Source of the DNA: Longilinea arvoryzae
GTDB lineage: Bacteria; Chloroflexota; Anaerolineae; Anaerolineales; Anaerolineaceae
Assembly: GCF_001050235.1 (NCBI RefSeq)
Contig: NZ_DF967972.1
Location: 1,603,779 to 1,667,778 of the forward strand
Reading direction: 5' to 3'
DNA length: 64,000 nt
Part shown: positions 27,196 through 35,110 of the stretch, one piece after another
How positions within the stretch are numbered: the stretch's first letter is position 1
Layout: each line of letters starts with the position of its first letter
The notes under the pieces: generated by a model
Told to the model about the DNA's origin: nothing
Database searches by the model: none
The model's input: the letters and a program-made list of their open reading frames with translations, nothing else
Program-made: the position numbers and the translations under genes

Positions 27196-29003
27196 ATCGA
27201 CCTTCCGATGTCCGATCCAGCCTGCAACGCCGGCCGAGCCAATTGGGCCGGATCGAAAAAGCCCAAAATCCAACTCGGGCTCTGATGCGGCTTTGGCCTT
27301 ACCTGGCCGAATTTCGGCTGAGATTGATCCTGGTGATCGTTTGCGTGGTCCTTTCGACCTTGCTCGGACTGGTCGGGCCTTACCTCATGGGCGTGGCCAT
27401 CGACCGCTACATCACCGGCAAAGATCCGGCCGGATTGCTGACCACGGCACTGTGGATGCTTGCGGCGTATGTCCTCAGCAACGTCTTCAACGCAGTATCC
27501 AACTGGATCATGGCGCGCCTTTCACAACTGGCGCTTCGAAACCTGCGCCGCGACCTGTTTGCGCATTTGCAGGTCCAATCCATGCGGTTTTTCGATTCGA
27601 ACCCGGCCGGGAATCTGATGAGCCGTCTGACCAATGATATCGACGCCATCAATCAGGCCGTATCCCAGAATATCACCTCCCTGATCACCAGTATCCTGAC
27701 CATGGGCGGCATCATCATCACTATGTTCGTCCTCGACTACTGGTTGGCGCTGGCCAGTCTATTGGTCATTCCCATCATGTTCTGGTTTACGCAGTTCGTG
27801 GCCCGCTACACCCGCAAGGGCTTCCGCGATTTGCAGAACAGCCTGGGCGGGCTGAACAGCATCGCTGAGGAAGTCATCAGCGGTGAAAAGGTGATCAAGG
27901 CTTTTCGGCGTAATGAAAGCGTGATCGCGGCGTTTCGCAAGCAGAACGATGCCGTCTTCCGGGCGGGCGTATCTGCCAACTCGTATGCCCTGCTGCTGAT
28001 GCCGTTGACCAGCGTGCTGGGCAACTTCTTCGTCATCGTGCTGGCCGGCCTGGGCGGGTTTCTGGCTCTGCAGGGGCTGGTGAGTGTGGGCACGATCGCC
28101 ACGTTCATCAACTACGCTCAGAACTTCATCTCGCCGCTGCGCCAGATCGCCAACCTGTATAACTCGATCCAGGCCGCGCTGGCCGGCGCGGAACGGGTGT
28201 TCGAGATCATCGATACCCCGCCTGAAATCCAGGATGCCCCGGACGCGGTTGCGTTGGAAACGATCCGCGGGGATGTGCGCCTGGACCACGTCAATTTTGG
28301 CTACGTCAGCGGCCAACCGGTCATCAAGGATATGTCCCTCCAGGCAAAGGCCGGCCAGACCATTGCCCTGGTTGGCCCGACCGGCGCCGGCAAGACCACC
28401 ATCATCAACCTCCTCAACCGTTTCTATGAAATCCAGGGCGGCGGCATTTCCATCGACGGGCATGACATCCGGACAATTCGGAAGGCCGACCTGCGCCGCC
28501 ACCTGGGGATGGTGCTGCAGGATACTTTCCTCTTCTCGGACACCGTCATGGAGAACATCCGCTACGGCAGGCTGGACGCCAGCGACGATGAGGTCATCCG
28601 GGCGGCGGAGATGGCCGACGCCGATCACTTCATCCGGCAATTGCCGCAGGGGTACCAGACACAATTGTCCGAACGCGCCAGCAACCTCAGCCAGGGCCAG
28701 CGCCAACTGCTGGCCATCGCTCGGGCCATCCTGGCGGATCCCGCGATCCTGATCCTGGATGAGGCCACCAGCAGCGTGGACACGCGAACCGAGGCGCGCA
28801 TTCAGAAATCCCTGCTGCGCCTGATGCAGGGCCGCACCAGTTTCGTCATCGCGCATCGCCTGAGCACCATTCGGGACGCCGACAACGTGATCGTCATCAA
28901 TAACGGCGGAATCGTCGAACAGGGGACCCAGCCGGAATTGCTGGCGAAAAAGGGCTTCTACCACCATCTGTATCTCAGCCAGTTCAAAGGGAACGCCATC
29001 TGA
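27192..29003 (+). CDS. Heterodimeric ABC exporter, half 2 (catalytic ATP site)
   Basis: 603 aa. Six TM helices and an ATPase domain with Walker A GPTGAGKTT, Walker B ILILDEATSSVD and switch IAHRLST all intact, but its signature is LSQGQRQL rather than LSGGQ. The degenerate signature pairs in the dimer with the degenerate Walker B of half 1, leaving one canonical ATP site. This complementary degeneration shows that the two proteins form an obligate heterodimer. Confidence 0.93.
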   Translation: MNRPSDVRSSLQRRPSQLGRIEKAQNPTRALMRLWPYLAEFRLRLILVIVCVVLSTLLGLVGPYLMGVAIDRYITGKDPAGLLTTALWMLAAYVLSNVFNAVSNWIMARLSQLALRNLRRDLFAHLQVQSMRFFDSNPAGNLMSRLTNDIDAINQAVSQNITSLITSILTMGGIIITMFVLDYWLALASLLVIPIMFWFTQFVARYTRKGFRDLQNSLGGLNSIAEEVISGEKVIKAFRRNESVIAAFRKQNDAVFRAGVSANSYALLLMPLTSVLGNFFVIVLAGLGGFLALQGLVSVGTIATFINYAQNFISPLRQIANLYNSIQAALAGAERVFEIIDTPPEIQDAPDAVALETIRGDVRLDHVNFGYVSGQPVIKDMSLQAKAGQTIALVGPTGAGKTTIINLLNRFYEIQGGGISIDGHDIRTIRKADLRRHLGMVLQDTFLFSDTVMENIRYGRLDASDDEVIRAAEMADADHFIRQLPQGYQTQLSERASNLSQGQRQLLAIARAILADPAILILDEATSSVDTRTEARIQKSLLRLMQGRTSFVIAHRLSTIRDADNVIVINNGGIVEQGTQPELLAKKGFYHHLYLSQFKGNAI

Positions 29004-29098
29004 GGCGTGGGGATGCAACGGCGGTGGGTGGATATCGGCCGGTTCAATCCACAGAAATCTTCCAACGCGGGTTGTAGAATGAATTGGGAGGTTGGGGA

Positions 29099-30115
29099 TT
29101 GAAGAATATTCTTGGCCCGGTGAAGAAAAGACGGGTGTGGGGGAATATCCTCACCCTGGCCCTGCTCGGGCTGGGCGTCTATTTGATTCTTCCCCAAATC
29201 ACGGTTCTCGAAAATTCAATTCACACGCTGCTGAGCCTGCTCCTCTGGGCGGTTGGCCTGGCTTTTGTGACGCAGGGCCTGAGCTATCTGGGCAGCGGGT
29301 ACCTGCTTCAAAAGATGCTCGAAATCTCGCATCAGGCCGTTGTTTTGACGCGCAGCACGCTCATCGTTCTGGGATCGGCCAGCGTCGCGCTGGTGGCGGG
29401 TGGTTCGGTGGGCAGTTCGGCGGCCATTTTCCGCTGGTCGGGTCATAAGAACACCAACGTGGCGGGCGCAACCCTGGCGAGCCTGCTGCCTTCTCTTTTC
29501 ACCAGCCTCATGCTGGTCTTATTTTCGATCTTCGGGCTGGCTCACCTGATTCTCGTGCACGGGCTGACGGAAATCCAGGTGATCGGCTTCAGCATCACCA
29601 TCGCATTTCTGGGGCTGGTCATCCTGGGCACGTTACTGGCGAGTCATTTTCGCAACCAGGTTTCCCGCGTGATTCTTGGCCTGTCCCTTGGAATTGCGAA
29701 ATTGCTTCACCGGCCCAATCCGCAGGCAGCCGTCCGAAAGGGGATGGAAAATATATTCTCAGCCTGGGATGAATTGCGGATGGGCAAATGGCACCGGTTG
29801 ATGTTGGGCGCCTTCCTGAATGTCTTCTTCGATCTGCTCACGCTTTACTTCCTGTTCATCGCCGCCGGGGTTCAAATCAGCCTCGGCGTTTTGCTTTCGG
29901 GTTACGCGCTGCCCCTGCTGCTGGGCAGGCTGGCCTTTATTCTGCCGGGTGGGGTCGGGGTGGTCGAGAGCAGTATGGCCGGGCTTTACGCCAGCCTGGG
30001 CATACCGGATGCCACCGCGGTGGTTGTGGTCCTGGCCTACCGGTTGATTTCGTTCTGGATCCCAAGCCTTTCCGGGTTCCCGATTGCGGCCTACCTGGAG
30101 AACACCAGCCGGTAA
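29099..30115 (+). CDS. Flippase-like / lysylphosphatidylglycerol synthase TM-region family protein
   Basis: 338 aa from the TTG at 29099, chosen for GGGAGG 7 bases upstream; an earlier TTG at 29084 lies in that site. About eight TM helices with the family-type segments VAGGSVGSSAAIFRW and GGVGVVESSMAGLYASLGIP. The UPF0104/MprF-TM group includes lipid flippases and glycolipid-linked exporters. No synthase domain is attached. It follows the ABC exporter by 95 bases and may share its transcript. Confidence 0.75.
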   Translation: MKNILGPVKKRRVWGNILTLALLGLGVYLILPQITVLENSIHTLLSLLLWAVGLAFVTQGLSYLGSGYLLQKMLEISHQAVVLTRSTLIVLGSASVALVAGGSVGSSAAIFRWSGHKNTNVAGATLASLLPSLFTSLMLVLFSIFGLAHLILVHGLTEIQVIGFSITIAFLGLVILGTLLASHFRNQVSRVILGLSLGIAKLLHRPNPQAAVRKGMENIFSAWDELRMGKWHRLMLGAFLNVFFDLLTLYFLFIAAGVQISLGVLLSGYALPLLLGRLAFILPGGVGVVESSMAGLYASLGIPDATAVVVVLAYRLISFWIPSLSGFPIAAYLENTSR

Positions 30116-30140
30116 TCCGGATTTCGATCGAAAAAGGATA

Positions 30141-30169
30141 TTGACTTCGGGCATTGTTTTCTATATACT
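30141..30169 (+). promoter_or_regulatory. Sigma70-type promoter of the TetR operon
   Basis: TTGACT (30141-30146), a 17-base spacer and TATACT (30164-30169), just upstream of a perfect palindrome and the tetR-like gene. Confidence 0.8.
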
Positions 30170-30177
30170 GATTATGT

Positions 30178-30203
30178 CAGTCAGTCGACTGACCGACTGA
30201 CTG
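30178..30203. promoter_or_regulatory. TetR-type operator palindrome
   Basis: Perfect 10-base arms cagtcagtcg / cgactgactg around a 6-base centre (actgac). It starts 8 bases after the -10, so a bound repressor would block transcription start. The nested CAGTCGACTG-like symmetry may allow two dimers. Confidence 0.85.
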
Positions 30204-30232
30204 TAAAAAATCTTACTCAAAGGGAAATTCGC

Positions 30233-30808
30233 ATGTGCGCAGTTACCCGCCGCGACCCCCAACTCCGCCTTGAAATTGTGAACGCTGCGCGCCTTTTGAT
30301 CACGGAAAAAGGGGTAGACAGTACCTCGCTGGCCGATATCGCTCGAACGGTGGGCATCAGCAAGGGTACCCTGTTTTATTACTATGCCACCAAGGCGGAT
30401 TTGATCTTTGATGTCACCGATCAGTACTTCGATCAGACGACCCGGACTTTGAATGCCTGGGTCGATGAGGTACACGATGCGCTCACCGCGAACGAAATCT
30501 TCAGCCATGTTTTTCATACGATCATCGAAGATGAACTGCGCAGCAAACTGCACCACTATTTGATCGAACAGGCGCTGACCGAAAACGGCAATTTGAAAGA
30601 CCGTTTTCTTGAGAAATATCAGGAATGGACCGAAGTGATCCGCACCGGTCTCAGCCGGGTATTCCCGGCGAACGGCGATCAGGAGGTTCTGGCGATGATC
30701 GTCATCTCCTGTCTGGACGGCCTGATTCTGCAGGCTGTTTTGGGGAATAAGAGCATTCCCATCGAGGCGATCGTCACTCACCTGTCTACATCGGCCGCTG
30801 AAAAATAA
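30233..30808 (+). CDS. TetR/AcrR-family regulator
   Basis: 191 aa. N-terminal helix-turn-helix TSLADIARTVGISKGTLFYYYATKADLIFDV; the C-terminal ligand domain is diverse. It is the first gene after the palindrome, and four redox or lipid-related genes follow on the same strand with short gaps. It probably represses itself and this operon until a hydrophobic ligand (alcohol, aldehyde or fatty compound) is present; the ligand is inference. Confidence 0.9.
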   Translation: MCAVTRRDPQLRLEIVNAARLLITEKGVDSTSLADIARTVGISKGTLFYYYATKADLIFDVTDQYFDQTTRTLNAWVDEVHDALTANEIFSHVFHTIIEDELRSKLHHYLIEQALTENGNLKDRFLEKYQEWTEVIRTGLSRVFPANGDQEVLAMIVISCLDGLILQAVLGNKSIPIEAIVTHLSTSAAEK

Positions 30809-30855
30809 ACCCACACCGATTCACAACCCCGATTCCTTTCACCTGGGAGCATTGA

Positions 30856-31395
30856 ATGGACGCACACAACTTCCCCGATATTCCTCCCCGCCGGAAACCC
30901 TTCAAAAGGGCCATCAATCAGATCGTCCTGTTTGTGTTGGGGCGGGCGCTCCAATCGCTTTCGCACAGCGACCCGCTGGTGCAGCAGGAGGTCAGCACCT
31001 GGCCGGAAAACCTGACCTTGATGATGGTCATCCGCCCGGACGGCGGCAGCCTGGCCGTCACGCGCGGGGAGGGCGGCCGCCTGATCTATCGCGGCAGCCG
31101 GGTCCCGGAAGCGCAGGCGGACGTGGTGATCTACATCAAGAATGTCGACGGCGCCTTTGCCATGTTCACCGGCCAGCAGGGCATCGATGTGGCTTACGCC
31201 CAGCATGCCATGTGCGCGCGCGGCGACCTCTCCAACACCGTTTCGGTGGTGCGCGTGTTGAATATTGCCGAATCCTATCTGTTCCCGGCTTTCCTGGCCA
31301 GGCGCCTGATGAAAGAACTGCCGCCCATTCCTTTACTTCGCAAACACGGCCTGCGCATCAAAACGTATACGCTGGGTCTTCTTTTTGGCCTGTAA
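30856..31395 (+). CDS. SCP2-like lipid-binding domain protein
   Basis: 179 aa. The central part (NLTLMMVIRPDGGSLAVTRGEGGRL, then ADVVIYIKNVDGAFAMFTGQQGIDVAYAQHAMCARGD) fits the SCP2 sterol-carrier fold: a beta sheet and a helix with a hydrophobic cavity. No catalytic motif. It stands between the TetR regulator and an alcohol dehydrogenase, so it may hold a lipophilic substrate. Family assignment is by pattern and moderately sure. Confidence 0.6.
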   Translation: MDAHNFPDIPPRRKPFKRAINQIVLFVLGRALQSLSHSDPLVQQEVSTWPENLTLMMVIRPDGGSLAVTRGEGGRLIYRGSRVPEAQADVVIYIKNVDGAFAMFTGQQGIDVAYAQHAMCARGDLSNTVSVVRVLNIAESYLFPAFLARRLMKELPPIPLLRKHGLRIKTYTLGLLFGL

Positions 31396-31411
31396 CCTCG
31401 AGGAAAATAAA

Positions 31412-32596
31412 ATGCTGCCCAATTACTATGAATTCTCCTTCCCGGTCAAAATCATTTCCGGGCACAAGGCCCTGAACAACCTGCCGGCCGAACTGGTGCA
31501 GGCCGGCGTCGCTCACCCGATGATCATCACCGACCCAGGCGTGGCCAGAGCCGGCCTGTCAAACGTGGTGCTGGACGCGTTTGCCGAGAGCGGCATCACC
31601 ATCGGCGCGTTTTACGATCAAACCCCGCCCGAATCCTCGACCCTGATCGTGAACGACCTGGCCGGGGTGTACCGTGACAAGAAATGCGACTGCCTGATCG
31701 CCGTGGGCGGCGGGTCGGTGATCGACACGGCCAAGGGCGTGAACATCCTGGTCACGCACGGTGGGGACGATGTGCGCGATTTCCGCGGCGCCGAAACACT
31801 GGCCGGACCGCTGCGCCCCTTCTATACGGTGCCCACCACCTCCGGCACGGGTTCCGAAGCCACCAACTCGGCGGTCATCGCCGACCCCGAAAAGGGCGTG
31901 AAGATGCTGTTCGTCTCCGAGTTCCTGCTGCCGCGCGCGGCCATTCTGGATTCGCGCATGACCCTGACCCTGCCTCCCAAGTTGACGGCCGCCACCGGCA
32001 TGGACGCGTTGACGCACGCCATGGAGTCCTATATCAGCATCCAGAAGAATCCGATGAGCGATGCCTATGCCTTTCAGGCGATTCGACTGGTCGGGCGCAA
32101 TCTGCGCAGGGTGACCGCCCACCCGCAGGATCAGGACGGCCGCCTAGCATTGGCCAACGCCAGCACGATGGCCGGCACGGCATTTTCGAATTCCATGGTG
32201 GGCTGCGTGCATTCCATGGGACACGCCACCGGCGCGGTGGGGCATATCCCGCACGGTATCGCCATGAACATCTTCCTGCCCTTCGGGCTGGAGTTCAACC
32301 TGCCGCGCTGCGCGGAGGGCATCGGCGAGATGCTGCTGCCGCTGGCCGGGCCTGAAATCTACGCCGCGACGCCGGCGGCCGAACGCCCGGCTCAGACCAT
32401 CGCGGAAGTGAAGCGCCTGAAGGACGATCTTTTCGAACTCTGCGGACTGCCGCGGACTTTGAAGGAAGCCGGGGTGGGATGGGATAAAATGGAACGCATC
32501 GCCCAACTGGCGATCAACGACGCTTCGGCCATGATGAACGCCATGGAATTGACCGTTCCGGCGGCGCTGAAGATTCTCGAAAAAGCCTACGAATAA
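31412..32596 (+). CDS. Iron-containing alcohol dehydrogenase (group III)
   Basis: 394 aa from the ATG at 31412 (gagga 7 bases upstream). NAD(P) motif VGGGSVIDTAKG; metal-ligand segments MDALTHAMES and VGCVHSMGHATGAVGHIPHG supply His residues, preceded by the family motif PTTSGTGSEATNSAVI. Group III enzymes interconvert alcohols and aldehydes, sometimes butanol-, propanediol- or lactaldehyde-type. The next gene would oxidise the aldehyde to the acid, or reduce the acid. Confidence 0.93.
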   Translation: MLPNYYEFSFPVKIISGHKALNNLPAELVQAGVAHPMIITDPGVARAGLSNVVLDAFAESGITIGAFYDQTPPESSTLIVNDLAGVYRDKKCDCLIAVGGGSVIDTAKGVNILVTHGGDDVRDFRGAETLAGPLRPFYTVPTTSGTGSEATNSAVIADPEKGVKMLFVSEFLLPRAAILDSRMTLTLPPKLTAATGMDALTHAMESYISIQKNPMSDAYAFQAIRLVGRNLRRVTAHPQDQDGRLALANASTMAGTAFSNSMVGCVHSMGHATGAVGHIPHGIAMNIFLPFGLEFNLPRCAEGIGEMLLPLAGPEIYAATPAAERPAQTIAEVKRLKDDLFELCGLPRTLKEAGVGWDKMERIAQLAINDASAMMNAMELTVPAALKILEKAYE

Positions 32597-32626
32597 TCCG
32601 TGTGCGGGATAAAAGGTAAAGAGCCC

Positions 32627-34570
32627 ATGATCAAAGGTGTAACCGGTAAGATTCTATGGGTCGATTTGACCCACGGGACTTGTTCTGAGGAGGCCGTTCC
32701 CGAGAAGGTTTATGAAAATTACCTCGCGGGCGTGGGGCTGGCGGCTTATTATCTCTACCAGCGCATTCCGGCCGGTGCGGACGCGCTTGGCCCGGACAAT
32801 ATCCTGGCCTTCGTCCCCGGCCTGTTGACCGGCACGGGTTCGCTGATGACCGGGCGCTGGCTGGCTGCGGCGAAGAGCCCGCTGACCGGCACCTGGGGGG
32901 ACGCCAATTGCGGCGGAACGCTGTCGCCCGCCATCAAGCAGTGCGGCTACGATGGCATCTTCTTCAGCGGCATCAGCCCCAAGCCGGTCTATCTGTATGT
33001 GGATCACGCCCACGCCGAACTGCGGGATGCATCTGAGCTGTGGGGCATGGACTCGCGCGAAACCGAAAACCGGATCAAAAGCCAGTCCCCCCGCAAGGGT
33101 ATTCACGTGGCCTGCATCGGCGGGGCCGGCGAGAAATGCTCGCTGATCGCCGGAATCGTCAACGACCAGGGACGCATGGCCGCCCGCAGCGGTCTGGGTG
33201 CCGTGATGGGCTCGAAGAAATTGAAAGCCGTGGCGCTGAGCGGTTCGCACCCCATTCCGGTGGCGGACCCGGCTGAGATGAAGCGCCTGAGCGGTCGTTT
33301 CTTGAAGTTCGCGCGTTTCCAACCGCCTTTCCTCAACGGGTATGGGATGCGTTTGCTGGGCGTGCTGATGCGCATCATGCCGCTGGCCATGCGTCAGGAC
33401 GGCATGCTCTACAAGGTCCTGCTCAAGAAGTGGGGCACGGTCTCCATGAATGAGTTTTCGATCGAGACCGGCGACGCTCCCCTGCGCAACAGCGGCGGCA
33501 GCGACGTGGATTTCAACCCCAGGATGCATGCGCCGATCAACCCGGATCGTTTCAGCCTGCGCGAGGAGATGAAATACCATTGTTATTCCTGCCCGGTCGG
33601 CTGCGGCGGTATTTGCAAGCTGGATTCGAAGGGCGGGGAGACTCATAAACCGGAATACGAAACCGTGCTGGCCCTGGGCGGGCTGTTGATGAACACCGAC
33701 CTGGATTCACTCTTCATCATGAACGAAAAGTTGAACCGGGCCGGCATGGACAGCATTTCGGCCGGCGGAACGCTGGCCTTCGCCATTGAGTGCTTCGAGA
33801 ACGGCATTCTGACGCTGGAAGATACCGGCGGACTCGAACTGCGCTGGGGCAACACCGATGCCATCCTGGCCCTTCTCGACCTGATGATCGCCCGCCAGGG
33901 ATTGGGCGCGGTGCTGGCAGATGGTTCGAAGCTTGCGGCCGAGCGCATCGGGCGCGACTCGGAGCGCTTTGCAGTCCATTCCGGCGGGCAGGAACCGGCC
34001 ATGCACGATGCCCGCAACGATCCCGGTTTTGGCCTGCATTACGCCGTCGAACCCACGCCGGGCCGGCACACCATTGGCTCCATCCTGTACTACGAGATGT
34101 TCCAATTGTGGAGCCGGGTCAAGGGCGTCCCCCGTCCATCCTGGCGTTTCTATCCCAAGTCCCAAAAATACCGGCCCAGCCGCGAAAATGCTGCCATGGC
34201 AGCCGCGAACAGCCAGTTCAAAATGATCATGGACGGCGCGGGGCTATGCCTGTTTGGGGCGTTCATCGGCGTGCAGCGCATCCCGATCTTCGAATGGTTG
34301 AACGCCGCCACCGGTTGGAAAAAGACACCTGAAGAATATATGGAAATTGGGCGCAGAGTTCAAACCTTGCGCCAGGCCTTCAATGCCCGGCAGGGCGCGG
34401 ACCTGCTGCACAAAATGAACGACCGCATCCTGGGCCGGCCGCCGCTGTTGGACGGCGCAAACGGCGGCAGAAGCGTGCCGTTGGAGAAATTGGTCCCACA
34501 ATACTGGCGCGCCATGGGGTGGGATGAAAAGACCGGCCAGCCGCCGGTGGAAGATTTGCAGGCATTCTAA
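32627..34570 (+). CDS. aor: Tungsten/molybdopterin aldehyde:ferredoxin oxidoreductase
   Basis: 647 aa from the ATG at 32627; a GTG at 32600 is an alternative. It begins GKILWVDLTHG, as AOR proteins do. The [4Fe-4S] Cys motif CYSCPVGCGGIC sits near residue 325, and a downstream GAGLCLFGAF supplies the likely fourth Cys. The pterin-binding AOR N-domain covers the first ~210 residues. The enzyme oxidises aldehydes to acids with ferredoxin as acceptor, or reduces acids in reverse. BamB-like enzymes of the same family are an alternative, but no other bam gene is here. It precedes a poly-ferredoxin that is the probable electron partner. Confidence 0.92.
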   Translation: MIKGVTGKILWVDLTHGTCSEEAVPEKVYENYLAGVGLAAYYLYQRIPAGADALGPDNILAFVPGLLTGTGSLMTGRWLAAAKSPLTGTWGDANCGGTLSPAIKQCGYDGIFFSGISPKPVYLYVDHAHAELRDASELWGMDSRETENRIKSQSPRKGIHVACIGGAGEKCSLIAGIVNDQGRMAARSGLGAVMGSKKLKAVALSGSHPIPVADPAEMKRLSGRFLKFARFQPPFLNGYGMRLLGVLMRIMPLAMRQDGMLYKVLLKKWGTVSMNEFSIETGDAPLRNSGGSDVDFNPRMHAPINPDRFSLREEMKYHCYSCPVGCGGICKLDSKGGETHKPEYETVLALGGLLMNTDLDSLFIMNEKLNRAGMDSISAGGTLAFAIECFENGILTLEDTGGLELRWGNTDAILALLDLMIARQGLGAVLADGSKLAAERIGRDSERFAVHSGGQEPAMHDARNDPGFGLHYAVEPTPGRHTIGSILYYEMFQLWSRVKGVPRPSWRFYPKSQKYRPSRENAAMAAANSQFKMIMDGAGLCLFGAFIGVQRIPIFEWLNAATGWKKTPEEYMEIGRRVQTLRQAFNARQGADLLHKMNDRILGRPPLLDGANGGRSVPLEKLVPQYWRAMGWDEKTGQPPVEDLQAF

Positions 34571-34607
34571 TTCGTTGGGGCCTTGATTTACGAGGGGAGG
34601 ACTCACT

Positions 34608-35057
34608 ATGCCGTTTTCGATCATCGAAACCTGTACCGGGTGCACGGCCTGCGCCCGTAAGTGCCCGGTGAATGCCATCCGGGGAGAGCGGAAGCAGGAG
34701 CACGTTATCGATCCCAGCCTGTGCATCGAGTGCGGCGCCTGCGGCCGGATTTGCCCCAGCCAGGCGGTCCTGGATGCCAAAGGACAATTGGCGGAACGCA
34801 TCCCGCCGGCGCGCTGGTTGAAACCGGTCTGGAAGTATTCGAGCTGCGTGGAATGCTGCATTTGCATCACGGCCTGCCCGACCGGTTCGATCAACCTGGC
34901 TGAGCACCAGGTTCCCAAAGACGGCCTGAAACCGTCCTATCCATTCCTGCAGACCAAAGAAACCTGTATCGGGTGCGGTTTCTGCGAAGAAAGCTGTCCG
35001 GCCTCCGCGATTAGCATGAAAGAACCACCCCCGGCCGCTGTTCTAGTGGCCGTATAG
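34608..35057 (+). CDS. Poly-ferredoxin with four CxxCxxCxxxCP motifs
   Basis: 149 aa. Four [4Fe-4S] motifs: CTGCTACARKCP, CIECGACGRICP, CVECCICITACP and CIGCGFCEESCP. No other domain. GGGGAGG precedes the ATG, 37 bases after the AOR stop. It likely carries electrons between the aldehyde oxidoreductase and a ferredoxin-dependent sink. It ends the operon; convergent transcription follows from the glycosidase. Confidence 0.93.
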   Translation: MPFSIIETCTGCTACARKCPVNAIRGERKQEHVIDPSLCIECGACGRICPSQAVLDAKGQLAERIPPARWLKPVWKYSSCVECCICITACPTGSINLAEHQVPKDGLKPSYPFLQTKETCIGCGFCEESCPASAISMKEPPPAAVLVAV

Positions 35058-35110
35058 GTAGAAATTTTTTAACAATCGAAGGCACCCATTAATAATGGTG
35101 GAAATTATTC

